Origin: Acinetobacter dispersus
GTDB taxonomy: Bacteria; Pseudomonadota; Gammaproteobacteria; Pseudomonadales; Moraxellaceae
Direction: 5' to 3'
Length of the DNA: 64,000 nucleotides
Assembly: GCF_009884975.1 (NCBI RefSeq)
Contig: NZ_CP041970.1
Coordinates: forward strand, 1,488,001-1,552,000
This document shows, piece by piece, positions 33,938-44,102 of this stretch. A program made the translations under genes and the position numbers. Each line of letters begins with the position of its first letter. Position 1 is the first letter of the stretch. The notes under the pieces are model-generated. The model was not told the DNA's origin. It was given only the letters and a program-made list of their open reading frames with translations, and ran no database searches.

Positions 33938-34402
33938 TTACTTAGGTGAAGTATTACCTAGCGCGGGATTATCAATTGCATCCTTACATTGTGCTTTATC
34001 ACGCTCATAATCAGCCTGCTTCTGAGTCGATGCACTGGTATTGTCTTTTACATCACGTGCCCATGTATCCAAACTGGTCAATGCTTTACGACATAATGCA
34101 TATTTGCCTTCCGTCACGGAATCAGTCATTTTGACATTGATACGCCAATCGGTACTGAGCTGACGCAATGGTTTTCTAACTTTTTCTTCAATCTCAGTAA
34201 CTTGTTTATTATAAACAATCGGATCGATGTCATTGATCAACTTCCATGCTGTATTGGCATAGGTGGTGGCATCATTGTTAAGTTTCGGCGCAGGTTTGAT
34301 CTCGACCTTTTCTTTTGGCTCATTATTTGAGTTTCCGCAAGCAGCCAATAAAAATGCACTACACAACAGGATTGCGGTTACACGAGAGTTTGGATTAGAC
34401 AT
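33938..34402 (-). CDS. Lipoprotein of unknown function (about 154 aa)
   Basis: Lipoprotein signal MSNPNSRVTAILLCSAFLLAAC (lipobox LAAC), then a Lys/Glu/Pro linker (NEPKEKVEIKPAPKLN). The helical body contains two cysteines (YALCRKAL and AQCKDAI). It ends PALGNTSPK. No known domain recognised. An in-frame ATG at 34423 would add MFHRRFA before the signal; the later start gives a normal lipoprotein signal. Confidence 0.8.
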   Translation of the reverse strand: MSNPNSRVTAILLCSAFLLAACGNSNNEPKEKVEIKPAPKLNNDATTYANTAWKLINDIDPIVYNKQVTEIEEKVRKPLRQLSTDWRINVKMTDSVTEGKYALCRKALTSLDTWARDVKDNTSASTQKQADYERDKAQCKDAIDNPALGNTSPK

Positions 34403-34589
34403 AGCAAATCGCCGATGAAACATTTGGACATTATGCTAGTCAATTTGGGAATAATTCTCAATGCTTGTTACTTATTTACCCAGCAGAATGCTTTTTATTC
34501 TAAGTAATTGATTTTATGATTTTGTTCAGCATACTGTCAGACTTGTCCATCTATAAAAAATTAAAACTTCAACAAGGAAGAAATCAACA

Positions 34590-34979
34590 ATGTCACAAAT
34601 CAAGATTTATGCCTTACAAACCACTATTGAACAGTTTAGAAATCAACTTTCTCATGCCGTACATCAAGCACTAGTTGAAAGTTTGAACTATCCTATCGAA
34701 AAGAAATTTCAGCGTTTTATTGCGCTAGCGGAAGAAGACTTTATCTATCCCAATGATCGGAGCCAGCATTATCTAATTATCGAAATTTCGATGTTTGAAG
34801 GCAGAAGCACTGAAGCAAAAAAACGTTTGATTCAAAATATTTTCACTTATATTCAGCAACAATGTGGGATTTCAACACAAGATATTGAAATTACAATTTT
34901 TGAAACACCGAAATGCAATTGGGGAATCCGTGGTCAACATGCAGATGAATTACAACTGAATTATCAGGTAGATGTGTAA
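34590..34979 (+). CDS. Tautomerase-superfamily protein lacking the N-terminal proline
   Basis: 129 residues made of two tautomerase-like beta-alpha-beta units: an N-terminal unit (IKIYALQTTIEQFRNQLSHAVHQALVESLNYP) and a C-terminal unit with the diagnostic ISMFEGRSTEAKKRLIQNIF ... ITIFETPKCNWGIRGQ. It fits the Tautomerase_2 (MSAD-like) group. Members normally expose Pro-1 after Met removal as catalytic base; here Met is followed by Ser-Gln. CAAGGAAG about 11 bases before the ATG supports this start, so proline is truly absent. Activity is therefore doubtful or different. Confidence 0.85.
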   Translation: MSQIKIYALQTTIEQFRNQLSHAVHQALVESLNYPIEKKFQRFIALAEEDFIYPNDRSQHYLIIEISMFEGRSTEAKKRLIQNIFTYIQQQCGISTQDIEITIFETPKCNWGIRGQHADELQLNYQVDV

Positions 34980-35108
34980 GCAGCCAAATCGCAGATGAAG
35001 TGCAATTTTCTGTCTAACAAAAAGCAGGTTTTTTGTGTCAGATTAGCTTAATTCCGCAAAAAGTTCTGCTATGCTTAAACGCAAATTACTCAGGATAGGA
35101 TTATTCGC

Positions 35109-36317
35109 ATGAGCGTCACTCTTGGAACTCCACTTCAATCTTCTGCATTTAAGGTTTTACTGTTAGGTTCTGGAGAGCTAGGTAAAGAAGTTGTGATTTC
35201 TTTACAACGCTTAGGTGTCGAAGTCCATGCTGCAGATCGTTACGATCACGCACCTGCCATGCAAGTCGCACATTATGCTTATACCCTGAATATGGCCGAT
35301 CCAGCCGAATTAAAACAACTGATTGAAAAGATCAAACCCAATTTAATTGTTCCTGAAATTGAAGCCATTGCTACAGAAGTTTTGGTTGAAATTGAACAAA
35401 GCCAAACTGCAACGGTGATTCCATCTGCAAAAGCAGTTAACCTCACCATGAACCGTGAAGGCATTCGTCGTTTAGCCGCTGAAGAGCTCGGCCTGCCAAC
35501 CTCTGCTTATCGCTTTGCCAATACCTTAGAAAGCTTCCGTGCCGCATGTGATGACATTGGCTATCCAAACTTTGTAAAACCTGTCATGTCTTCTTCAGGT
35601 AAAGGTCAATCTCGTGTGAAGAGTTTTGATGAAGTGGATGCTGCTTGGGATTATGCAATGCAAGGCGGCCGCGTCAATCAAGGTACCGTGATTATTGAGT
35701 CACAAATCGACTTTGATTTTGAAATTACCCTGCTTACCGTTCGTGCTAAAAATCCTGAATCAGGCGAAGTTGAAACCCATTTCTGTGATCCGATTGGACA
35801 CCGCCAAGATGCGGGTGATTATGTCGAGAGCTGGCAGCCGCAACAGATGACGCCTGCTGCGCTGGAAGAAGCAAAACGCATTGCCAATAAAGTCACTGTT
35901 GCTTTAGGCGGTTGTGGTATCTTCGGTGTAGAGCTGTTTATTAAAGGTGATAAAGTTTGGTTTAGTGAAGTTTCACCTCGCCCTCATGATACAGGTCTAG
36001 TCACTTTAGCTTCACAATTCCAAAGTGAATTTGAATTACATGCACGTGCAATTCTCGGTCTACCTGTCAATACAACACGCCATAGTGTCGCTGCAAGTGC
36101 GGTGATTTATGCAGGTGTTGATGCCAAGAACTTGAGTTTCACTGGCTTGAATCTTGCTTTAGCAAATCCAAACACAGACTTACGTCTATTTGGCAAACCT
36201 GATGGCTTTAAACGTCGCCGTATGGGAGTTGCAACTGCCCGTGCTGAAACAACTGATCTTGCACGTGAATTGGCACAGCAAGCCGCAGACCAAGTGAGTG
36301 TACAAACCAACGCTTAA
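35109..36317 (+). CDS. purT: Formate-dependent phosphoribosylglycinamide formyltransferase PurT
   Basis: 402 residues. An ATP-grasp enzyme that makes formyl-GAR from GAR, formate and ATP in purine synthesis. The N-terminal domain has [30 protein letters not shown]; the ATP-grasp core has [17 protein letters not shown], and the magnesium site region is [31 protein letters not shown]. It starts at an ATG with AGGATAGG upstream. It is followed by a short hairpin (36348-36365) and glnD in the same direction. Confidence 0.97.
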   Translation: MSVTLGTPLQSSAFKVLLLGSGELGKEVVISLQRLGVEVHAADRYDHAPAMQVAHYAYTLNMADPAELKQLIEKIKPNLIVPEIEAIATEVLVEIEQSQTATVIPSAKAVNLTMNREGIRRLAAEELGLPTSAYRFANTLESFRAACDDIGYPNFVKPVMSSSGKGQSRVKSFDEVDAAWDYAMQGGRVNQGTVIIESQIDFDFEITLLTVRAKNPESGEVETHFCDPIGHRQDAGDYVESWQPQQMTPAALEEAKRIANKVTVALGGCGIFGVELFIKGDKVWFSEVSPRPHDTGLVTLASQFQSEFELHARAILGLPVNTTRHSVAASAVIYAGVDAKNLSFTGLNLALANPNTDLRLFGKPDGFKRRRMGVATARAETTDLARELAQQAADQVSVQTNA

Positions 36318-36347
36318 GATGACCTTAGGTTATTATCGTCACAATTT

Positions 36348-36365
36348 CCCCTCTTTTTAGAGGGG
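36348..36365 (+). terminator. Weak hairpin between purT and glnD
   Basis: CCCCTC / GAGGGG with a T-rich loop, but only CTTT after it. A weak terminator or attenuator at best. Confidence 0.4.
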
Positions 36366-36387
36366 CTTTGATAGAAGATCCAGCTTT

Positions 36388-39051
36388 ATGATCAAGACCT
36401 CTCCTTTGTTGAACTACGTCACCAGTCTTCATGATATTCAAGCCATTAACCAATGGCGTACGGATGTAGAAAAGCAATTACAGGAGAGCTATGAAAATGG
36501 TCAACCTATTCGTGAAGTGATTGGAGCGCGTTCAGACTCTATTGATGAGGCCCTGATCTTTCTTTGGAATCATGCAGGTTTAGATCAAACTGAATTGGGC
36601 TTATTTGCAGTAGGCGGTTATGGTCGCCATGAAATGCTGCCCTATTCAGATACTGATATCATGATTTTGTCTGAGGATGAAATCAGTGAAGGACAAGAAA
36701 AACTGATCTCGACCTTTATTTCTTCTTTATGGGATGTCGGTAATTTCAAACCGGGTATCAGCGTTCGTACCATTCAAAACTGTGTTGAACAAGCCATTAA
36801 TGATTTAACTGTTGCGACTACATTGATTGAAGCTCGTCTCATTACAGGCAATCAGCAGCTGGCAAAATGGCCACGCCGTATCGTTGCGCAAACATGGACG
36901 GATCAAACCTTCTATGATGCCAAAATGGTTGAACAAGCCAAACGTTATGCGCAACACAACAATACCGAAAGTAATTTAGAACCTGATATTAAAAATGCCC
37001 CAGGTGGTATTCGGGATATCAATCAGATTGGCTGGATTGCCAAACGTCACTTCCGCGTCAATCGTATTTATGATTTGGTGCATTTGGGTTTTATCACTGA
37101 ATTTGAACTGGGTGTACTGGAAGAAGCTGAAAGTTTTTTATGGGAAATTCGTACCCATTTACATCGTTTAGCCAAACGCGATGAAAACCGTTTATTGTTT
37201 GAATATCAACGTGATATCGCTGCAAAATTTGGTTATGTGCGTGAAGAAGGTCAGCCTGTTAATTTTGCTGTTGAACAGTTTATGAAGCGCTACTATCGTA
37301 CCGCACAGCAAGTTTCAACACTCAATGAAATGCTACTCGCCTATTTCAATGAATCAGTGATTACCCCACGTCTACCTGATTATGAACGCCACATTATTGA
37401 TATTAATGAACGTTTTAAAATTGTCGATGGAAAATTGGCTGTTCAACATCACAAAGTATTTTCAGAAGAACCTATTGCCATCTTAGAATTATTCTACTTA
37501 TTGGCAAATCGACCTGAAATTACTGGTATTCGTGCCCGTACCTTGCGTCTGCTGGTGCTTGCTGCAAAACGGATTGATCAACGCTTCCGCGATAATCCAG
37601 AACATCAAGCACTGTTTATGTCGATCATTCGTTCACCGCATTTATATGACACCATGGTGGCAATGAAACGCTATGGTGTGTTGGGCAATTACATCCCTGC
37701 TTTTGGACAGATTACAGGTTTGATGCAATACGATCTGTTCCATATTTATACCGTCGATGCGCATACCCTGTTATTACTGCGTAATTTAAGTCGCTTTAAA
37801 GAGCCTGAGTTTGCTAAAGAATTCCCTGTGGTCAGTTCTGTATTCCAGCGTATTGCCCGCCATGACATCGTGTATATGGCTGCAATTTTCCATGATATTG
37901 CCAAAGGTCGTGGTGGTGATCATAGTGAGCTTGGTGCACTGGATGCGATTGAATTCTGCCGTACCCATGGCTTCACCGAGCGTGAGTGCAAACTGGTTGC
38001 ATGGCTGATCAACAATCACCTATTGATGTCTCTCACTGCACAGAAAAAAGATATTTCTGACCCTGATGAAGTCAAAGACTTTGCTGAAAAAGTCGGTGAT
38101 ATGGAGCATCTCGATTATCTTTACACCCTGACGGTTGCCGACATTAACGCAACCAATCCGAAACTGTGGAATACATGGCGTGCGTCTTTGATGCGTCAGT
38201 TGTATACCTACGCACGTGATGTGATTCGTTCAGGCTTGGGTCGTCCGGTTGATTATCAAATGCTGATTGAAGATACCAAATTTGCTGCCAGTGAACTCTT
38301 GGTCAATGACTTCTCTCTGGCTGAAGTTGAGAAAGTCTGGCAAGAGCTGGGTGATGAATACTTTGTTAAAGAGTCAGCTAATGAAATTGCTTGGCATACT
38401 CAGGCAATTTTACAACACGGCGATAATCCAGAACCATTGGTTTTATTACGGGCGCATCGTAATGCTGCCGATGATGCGGTTCAGATCTTTATCTATACCC
38501 GTGATCAACCGAACTTGTTTGCCACTACGGTTGCAGTACTGGATCGTATGAATCTTGATGTTCAAGATGCCCGCATTATCACCGCTTCTACCTCATTCAG
38601 CTTAGATACCTACTTGGTACTGGATCGTTTTGGTACATTGTTGACCGACCCTGATCGCGAACGCAAAGTGAAAGCCGCTTTGGTCGATGCATTGAGTCAT
38701 TCGGATCAATATCCAGGGATCATGCAACGCCGTATTCCACGTCATTTGCGTCATTTTGATGTGCAAAATACTGTCGATATTGTCTTGAACCCGACGCTAC
38801 AGCAGCATATGGTTGAAATCTCAACCCTCGACCATCCAGGTCTGTTGGCGCGTATTGGTGGTTTGTTCATGTTGCAAGGTTTGGATATCCATTCTGCAAG
38901 AATTGCCACGCTGGGCGAACGTGCGGAAGATATTTTCTTTGTCACCAAGAAAAATGGTGTCTTGCTCACCGATGAAGAAGTGAAAACTTTTGCGGAAAGC
39001 TTAAAAGCCGCTTTAGATGAAGCATCGAATCAAATTTGTAATCCATCTTAA
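36388..39051 (+). CDS. glnD: Bifunctional [protein-PII] uridylyltransferase / UMP-removing enzyme GlnD
   Basis: 887 residues. It senses glutamine and modifies PII proteins to control nitrogen metabolism. Domains in order: nucleotidyltransferase ([15 protein letters not shown], about residue 76), a helical linker ([14 protein letters not shown]), the HD phosphohydrolase ([11 protein letters not shown], about residue 502), and two C-terminal ACT domains (about 697 and 808: [13 protein letters not shown] and [13 protein letters not shown]). All active-site motifs are present. It starts at ATG 36388; dapC follows 25 bases after its stop, which looks like an operon. Confidence 0.97.
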   Translation: MIKTSPLLNYVTSLHDIQAINQWRTDVEKQLQESYENGQPIREVIGARSDSIDEALIFLWNHAGLDQTELGLFAVGGYGRHEMLPYSDTDIMILSEDEISEGQEKLISTFISSLWDVGNFKPGISVRTIQNCVEQAINDLTVATTLIEARLITGNQQLAKWPRRIVAQTWTDQTFYDAKMVEQAKRYAQHNNTESNLEPDIKNAPGGIRDINQIGWIAKRHFRVNRIYDLVHLGFITEFELGVLEEAESFLWEIRTHLHRLAKRDENRLLFEYQRDIAAKFGYVREEGQPVNFAVEQFMKRYYRTAQQVSTLNEMLLAYFNESVITPRLPDYERHIIDINERFKIVDGKLAVQHHKVFSEEPIAILELFYLLANRPEITGIRARTLRLLVLAAKRIDQRFRDNPEHQALFMSIIRSPHLYDTMVAMKRYGVLGNYIPAFGQITGLMQYDLFHIYTVDAHTLLLLRNLSRFKEPEFAKEFPVVSSVFQRIARHDIVYMAAIFHDIAKGRGGDHSELGALDAIEFCRTHGFTERECKLVAWLINNHLLMSLTAQKKDISDPDEVKDFAEKVGDMEHLDYLYTLTVADINATNPKLWNTWRASLMRQLYTYARDVIRSGLGRPVDYQMLIEDTKFAASELLVNDFSLAEVEKVWQELGDEYFVKESANEIAWHTQAILQHGDNPEPLVLLRAHRNAADDAVQIFIYTRDQPNLFATTVAVLDRMNLDVQDARIITASTSFSLDTYLVLDRFGTLLTDPDRERKVKAALVDALSHSDQYPGIMQRRIPRHLRHFDVQNTVDIVLNPTLQQHMVEISTLDHPGLLARIGGLFMLQGLDIHSARIATLGERAEDIFFVTKKNGVLLTDEEVKTFAESLKAALDEASNQICNPS

Positions 39052-39076
39052 ATTTTATTGTTTGGTAACTGTTTAA

Positions 39077-40246
39077 ATGAACTCTAGCTTGTCGTTATTG
39101 CATCCCTATCCTTTTGAAAAGTTAAATCAACTTTTTAAAGATGTGCAACCTGCCAATTTACCGTTGATTCCTTTATCAATTGGTGAACCTAAACATCCTG
39201 CACCAGAGTTCGTTAAACAAGCGATTATTGATAATTTTGCTCATCTATCGACCTATCCGAACAGTAAAGGTCTGCCTGAGTTGCGCCAAAGTATTGCACA
39301 GTGGCTCAGCAATCGCTTCAAGTTGAATCATATTAGTGCAGAAGATCATATCCTGCCTGTTTCTGGTACACGTGAAGGTATTTTCTCTTTTGTACAAGCT
39401 TTGATTAAGCGTGAAGATGCACCGTATGTGGTGATGCCAAATCCGTTTTATCAGATTTATGAAGGTGCAGCCCTGCTTGCAGGTGCAAAACCTTATTTTA
39501 TTAACTGCACTGAAGAAAATGGTTACCTAGGTGACTTTGATGCAGTTCCAGCAGAAGTCTGGGAAAAAACAGCCTTACTGTTTGTGTGCACGCCAGGTAA
39601 TCCAACAGGAACAGTTCTATCAAAAGAACAGTTTAAAAAACTGATCGCACTGTCTGATCAATATGGTTTCGTGATTGCATCGGATGAATGTTATTCGGAA
39701 CTTTGGTTTGATCAAGCGCCAATCGGACTTTTAGAGGTCTGTGCCGAAATGGGACGTGATGATTATAAAAATTGCATCGTGTTCCATTCACTTTCTAAAC
39801 GTTCAAACTTACCGGGTATGCGTTCTGGTTTTGTTGCAGGTGATGCGGCTTTATTGAAACCTTATTTGCAATACCGTACTTATCACGGTGCTGCAATGCC
39901 AGTACAGAATCAATTGGCATCTATTGCAGCGTGGAATGATGAAGCACATGTTGAAGAAAACCGTCAGCAGTATCGTGCCAAATTTGATTTATTCCAGTCT
40001 GAACTCGGTCATTTATTGCCTTTACAAAAACCAGATGCAGGTTTTTATTACTGGTTAAAAGTGGATAATGATGAAACTTTTGCCAAAATGCTGATGGAAA
40101 AAGCGCATATCAAGGTTTTACCGGGTCGCTATCTATCTCGTGATACAGAACAAGGCAATCCGGGTGAAGGTCATGTGCGCATGGCACTGGTTGCCGATTT
40201 GGCCCAGTGTGAAGAAGTGGTCAAACGATTGAAAGCGGTTTTATAA
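39077..40246 (+). CDS. dapC: Succinyldiaminopimelate transaminase DapC (PLP aminotransferase)
   Basis: 389 residues, fold type I aminotransferase. PLP lysine motif HSLSKRSNLPGMRSGF, the CTPGNPTGTVLS cofactor-binding loop, SDECYSELWF and the C-terminal VRMALV arginine are visible. In lysine and peptidoglycan biosynthesis it makes N-succinyl-LL-diaminopimelate. Immediately downstream of glnD, as in many gammaproteobacteria, which supports DapC over other aminotransferases of this class. Confidence 0.93.
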   Translation: MNSSLSLLHPYPFEKLNQLFKDVQPANLPLIPLSIGEPKHPAPEFVKQAIIDNFAHLSTYPNSKGLPELRQSIAQWLSNRFKLNHISAEDHILPVSGTREGIFSFVQALIKREDAPYVVMPNPFYQIYEGAALLAGAKPYFINCTEENGYLGDFDAVPAEVWEKTALLFVCTPGNPTGTVLSKEQFKKLIALSDQYGFVIASDECYSELWFDQAPIGLLEVCAEMGRDDYKNCIVFHSLSKRSNLPGMRSGFVAGDAALLKPYLQYRTYHGAAMPVQNQLASIAAWNDEAHVEENRQQYRAKFDLFQSELGHLLPLQKPDAGFYYWLKVDNDETFAKMLMEKAHIKVLPGRYLSRDTEQGNPGEGHVRMALVADLAQCEEVVKRLKAVL

Positions 40247-40251
40247 ATAGA

Positions 40252-40279
40252 AAATCCCCGAATATTCGGGGATTTTTTT
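40252..40279. terminator. Bidirectional terminator between dapC and the TonB receptor gene
   Basis: AAATCCCCGAAT / ATTCGGGGATTT self-complementary stem followed by a long T-run. Confidence 0.9.
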
Positions 40280-40291
40280 TAAATCAATATG

Positions 40292-42508
40292 TTAGAAATC
40301 AAAACTTGCACTCAGCATAAAGGTTCGCGGCTGACCAGCATTTAAATAACCAGCATCATCATATCCACCCACTGACCCCCAATAATTTTTATCAAATACA
40401 TTATTGATTGTTAGATTCAATACTGTTGGAATTTGATTAACTTGGGTTTTATAACTCGCACCCAAATCAATACGAGTCCAATCATTCACTTTTAACGTAT
40501 TTGCATTATTGGCATAGCTAGAACCTGTATAAATTATGCGACCATTTACAGAAATATCCTGCTCAGTCGGTAATTGCCAATCTGCACCTAAATTGGCTTG
40601 AAACTCAGGAACGCCTATCACCTCATTATTATCATATAAGCCATTTTCTGTGTCTTTCTGTTTTGCATCCAACCATGTCACGCCTCCCAATACTTTAAGT
40701 GTATCCGTCAACTGACCATAAGTTTGCAATTCAACACCTTGATGTAGATTTTCACCTTGATTGGTAAAGGTATAGGTTTCATTCGCATTTTTAACCAGCA
40801 TGCCTCGTTGGCGATTGGTATTAAAATAACTTAAGGTTGCCCCAAGCTTTTCATTTTCATACTTTAATCCAAGTTCTTTTTGCTTAGATATATAAGGTGC
40901 TAAAGGTTCACCCGTATTGGTAATCACTTTTTCGGTACTCGTTGCCGATGAACCCTGTGCAAGCGCTTCAACATAATTCGCATATATTGCTAATTCAGGC
41001 ATCAGCTTATAACTTAGCCCCAATGCGGGCGTTACCTTATGATCATCATAAGCAGATTTAATGATTTGAGTATCGTAGTTATAATTTTCTTGTTTGAGTT
41101 GCTGATAACGTGCTCCAAGCATGACTGATAAGCGTTCATCAAATGCTTTTAAATTATCACCAATAGCCAAACTTCTTAAACGAGTACGGGCCGTTAGAGT
41201 AGGTTGATCTAACTGACCACCGATTAGCGCCGAAGATGAAATAGCAGGTTTATCATATTGTGTTGGTCGATAAATATTTCCAGCAAATGTATTTGCGTAA
41301 TCCATCGCATAAGCATTACGGCTATTTAGCTGAAAAGCAGAGCCTGATAGTACAAGGTTATGTTCAACAGAACCGGTATTCAACTTTGCACGGACACCGA
41401 TTTCACCTGTATTGACCATGTCTACACGTGCATTATCAAAACGATATGAGGTACCCTCTCCAGTTGTTGCATTGGTGAGTGTGAAGTTAGCCAAGCTATT
41501 GCTTTCTTCCCCATGACGGAAACCATAGGCGGCATAAGCGGTCACTGCATCACTTAAATCATATTCTGCACGATAACTACCAAACACATCTTCTTCATTG
41601 GAATAGGTCCACTTTTGCGCATAATTACTCGAAGAATCAATTGGTTTAGGAACGCTACTTACCCCACTCAAAGTAATATTTGGTCGAGTCGCATCTAAAC
41701 GGTTATTGCTATATCCCATATCACCAGACAAACGTAAACGATCACCGCGATAATCCAAGCCAATCGAAGCTAGTCCTAACGATGCTTTTTCATCATCTAT
41801 ACTGGTATTTCCACCACGATAAGCTGTATTCAGGCGTACCCCGAACTCCTGGTTTTCGCCAAAACGACGAGAGATATCATTCGCAATCTGTCCACCATTA
41901 AAATCTGTACCCACGGTAACTCTGTTTAATGGTTCATTACTGGCACGCTTGGGTAATAGATTAATCGCACCACCAATACCACCACTACTTGGTGTAGCAC
42001 CATTTAAAAATGCAGACGCCCCTTTTAACAACTCAACGCGTTCAAACAATTCTGTAGGGATATATTGACGTGGTAGAATCGAGTACAAACCGTTATAAGC
42101 AATATCATCAGAACCTAAAATAAAACCGCGAATATAATAAGATTCCTGAAAATTACCAAACCCTCTCGCAACTCGCACACTTGGATCTGCCTGTAAAACA
42201 TCTCCTACACTTTTGGCTTGTTTGGATTGAATAAATTCATTGGTATAACTGGTCAGATTAAAGGGCGTATCTAAGTTTTTTTGATTGCCAAAGATCCCGA
42301 CCCTACCACCGCTGGCAACTTGTCCACCTGCAAAAGCTTCCATTAGACCATCAGCCGAAGCATCTGCACTTGCAGTAATACGAATGGTATTTAATGTCAC
42401 TGCTGTATCCGCTTGAGCACTTTGTTGTGCTTCATCTGCAAAAACAGCCGTTGTCCCCATTGAAGCACATGCCATCATCAGCACTAATGGTTTAAGTTGT
42501 CTACCCAT
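40292..42508 (-). CDS. TonB-dependent siderophore receptor
   Basis: 738 residues. Signal peptide (to about residue 25, VFADE), a TonB-box-like NTIRITAS, plug domain (SYTNEFIQSKQAKSVGDVLQADPSVRVARGFGNFQESYYIRGF, ILLKGAS-type ELLKGASAFLNG, GGIGGAINLLPKRA) and a 22-strand barrel ending in PRTFMLSASFDF with C-terminal Phe. The plug resembles ferrichrome/FcuA-type receptors, but the ligand cannot be fixed by eye. It imports a ferric siderophore across the outer membrane using TonB. A Fur-like site lies just upstream (42543-42560). Confidence 0.92.
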   Translation of the reverse strand: MGRQLKPLVLMMACASMGTTAVFADEAQQSAQADTAVTLNTIRITASADASADGLMEAFAGGQVASGGRVGIFGNQKNLDTPFNLTSYTNEFIQSKQAKSVGDVLQADPSVRVARGFGNFQESYYIRGFILGSDDIAYNGLYSILPRQYIPTELFERVELLKGASAFLNGATPSSGGIGGAINLLPKRASNEPLNRVTVGTDFNGGQIANDISRRFGENQEFGVRLNTAYRGGNTSIDDEKASLGLASIGLDYRGDRLRLSGDMGYSNNRLDATRPNITLSGVSSVPKPIDSSSNYAQKWTYSNEEDVFGSYRAEYDLSDAVTAYAAYGFRHGEESNSLANFTLTNATTGEGTSYRFDNARVDMVNTGEIGVRAKLNTGSVEHNLVLSGSAFQLNSRNAYAMDYANTFAGNIYRPTQYDKPAISSSALIGGQLDQPTLTARTRLRSLAIGDNLKAFDERLSVMLGARYQQLKQENYNYDTQIIKSAYDDHKVTPALGLSYKLMPELAIYANYVEALAQGSSATSTEKVITNTGEPLAPYISKQKELGLKYENEKLGATLSYFNTNRQRGMLVKNANETYTFTNQGENLHQGVELQTYGQLTDTLKVLGGVTWLDAKQKDTENGLYDNNEVIGVPEFQANLGADWQLPTEQDISVNGRIIYTGSSYANNANTLKVNDWTRIDLGASYKTQVNQIPTVLNLTINNVFDKNYWGSVGGYDDAGYLNAGQPRTFMLSASFDF

Positions 42509-42542
42509 GATCTTTATCAGCCGACTTAAAAAACCGCATAAT

Positions 42543-42560
42543 AAATGAGAATTGATACGT
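42543..42560. promoter_or_regulatory. Candidate Fur box upstream of the TonB receptor
   Basis: AAATGAGAATTGATACGT partly matches the 7-1-7 Fur consensus (left half TGAGAAT good, right half poor). It lies about 35-50 bases before the start, over a TATTAT possible -10. Iron repression is expected for the family. Confidence 0.45.
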
Positions 42561-42697
42561 TTTACACTATTTTTTACCTATATGCGCCACTGTACAATTT
42601 TATGATTTTTAAAACCCGAACCCTATTAAAATTAACATCATGAATTCAATAATGATAAATTTAAAGCTATATAAATAGGCAGAATGGAACATTTATT

Positions 42698-43315
42698 TTA
42701 AATTTGCCCAATAAATAGGATTGCTGCGATGAGCATCATCAGTCCGCCCGAAATACGACTGACTGCTTTTACTGCACGTGGTCTGCTTCTAAGCAATTTC
42801 TTGGCTGCTATACCAACCAACATATACACCACAGCACAACTGATTAAATGAATGAGCCCTAGCAAAATAATTTGTACGGTTGGTGAAAATGCCATTTGTG
42901 GGTGAATAAACGGTGGCAACAAGGCAAAAAATAACAGCAATACTTTCGGGTTTAAGCCACTAATCCCCACACCTTTAATCAACCATGAACCTGCTGAATC
43001 AAGCGATTGCGTTGTATCGGTCTCAGTTGAAATGGTCGCTGGATGTATAAATAGATTGATGCCCATCCATAACAAATAACAAGCGCCCATGATTGTCATC
43101 GCTGTGAGTAAAATTGGATAGTGTTGCACCAAAGCGCCCACACCAGCTGCAACACATAAGATCGCCATGAAATGCCCAAGCACCAAGCCAGTGACGGCAT
43201 TCAGTATAAATTTACCTTTGATGCCTGCAAGAATGGCATAAGCCCAATCGGCGCCAGGCGTTAATACGAATAAGATCGAAACGCACCAAAAAGCAAAAAT
43301 GACACTGAGTTCCAT
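42698..43315 (-). CDS. LysE/RhtB-family amino-acid exporter
   Basis: 205 residues with six hydrophobic segments and the family motif LTPGADWAYAILAGIKGK near the N-terminus, then GLNPKVLLLFFALLPPF. Members export amino acids such as lysine, threonine or homoserine analogues. I place the start at ATG 43315 (MELSVIFAFW), with AAGGG 9 bases upstream; the longer frame from 43372 adds an unlikely basic lead that overlaps the intergenic operator. Divergent from an Lrp-type gene, the usual arrangement for a regulator and its exporter target. Confidence 0.93.
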   Translation of the reverse strand: MELSVIFAFWCVSILFVLTPGADWAYAILAGIKGKFILNAVTGLVLGHFMAILCVAAGVGALVQHYPILLTAMTIMGACYLLWMGINLFIHPATISTETDTTQSLDSAGSWLIKGVGISGLNPKVLLLFFALLPPFIHPQMAFSPTVQIILLGLIHLISCAVVYMLVGIAAKKLLRSRPRAVKAVSRISGGLMMLIAAILFIGQI

Positions 43316-43364
43316 AAGCAAAGCCCTTCCCACATCGACAATACGACCTTTGATCGTTTTCTTT

Positions 43365-43380
43365 TTCACCATTTGGTGAA
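43365..43380. promoter_or_regulatory. Inverted repeat between lysE-type and lrp-type genes (candidate operator)
   Basis: TTCACC-ATTT-GGTGAA, with another GGTGAAAAT about 30 bases on (43406-43414). It lies 50 bases before the exporter start and 90 before the regulator start. A likely Lrp-type binding site. Confidence 0.5.
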
Positions 43381-43467
43381 GATTGTTGAGAAAGGATATG
43401 CTTTAATGGTGAAAATGTTATTCCAAATGCTTCTATATCTTCAAAGCCCCAAGGGAGATTCTTCTAA

Positions 43468-43920
43468 ATGGATCGCATTGATAAGAAAATTATTGCTGAA
43501 CTACAAGCAAATGGGCGACTATCTATCACAGAACTGGCGGAAAGAATTGGTTTAAGCCTGTCGCCTTGCCATCGTCGTGTTAAAGCATTAGAAGAAAGTG
43601 GTGTGATCAAAGGCTATCACGCTGATCTAGAAGCCTCAAAAATCGGCCTTAATTTCTCGGCGATCATCTTTGTCACCTTAAAAGATGGGGATAAAAAAGC
43701 GCTTTCTAGCTTTGAAGAAAAAGTCATTGAAATTGCCAATGTGATTCAGGCACAACGATTATTTGGAAATCCAGATTATCTACTACACGTCGTTGCTAAA
43801 GACTTGGCCAGTTTTCAGAAACTCTATGACGACAGCCTGTCTGCCTTGCCCAATGTACAGCGTCTAACTTCAACCATTGTCATGAAAAATGTAGTCTCAA
43901 ATCGTTTACTGCCTCTTTAA
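43468..43920 (+). CDS. Lrp/AsnC-family transcriptional regulator
   Basis: 150 residues with N-terminal helix-turn-helix (IDKKIIAELQANGRLSITELAERIGLSLSPCHRRVKALEESGVIKGY) and a C-terminal effector domain (VTLKDGDKKALSSFEEKVIE, FGNPDYLLHVVAKDL). AAGGGAG about 11 bases upstream supports the ATG at 43468. It is divergent from the LysE-type exporter and probably activates it on sensing an amino acid. Different from the Lrp-type gene at 21525. Confidence 0.95.
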   Translation: MDRIDKKIIAELQANGRLSITELAERIGLSLSPCHRRVKALEESGVIKGYHADLEASKIGLNFSAIIFVTLKDGDKKALSSFEEKVIEIANVIQAQRLFGNPDYLLHVVAKDLASFQKLYDDSLSALPNVQRLTSTIVMKNVVSNRLLPL

Positions 43921-43946
43921 GCAATAATTATCATTTTGGGTAGAAT

Positions 43947-43978
43947 AAAAAGTGCGGAATTGAAACAATTCACACTTT
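43947..43978 (+). terminator. Terminator of the lrp-type gene
   Basis: AAAAGTG-CG-GAATTG / CAATTC-A-CACTTTT, an imperfect stem with AAA loop, 27 bases after the stop. Confidence 0.6.
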
Positions 43979-44102
43979 TCCTAAGCTTAAAAGTAATAAA
44001 CATAAGCGACTTTATTAATTTTTTTATCTGTCTATGGGCTATTGACCAACTGTAGAAATCTTCGTCTATACTTAGCCATCAAAACTTGATGACTATGGAA
44101 AG

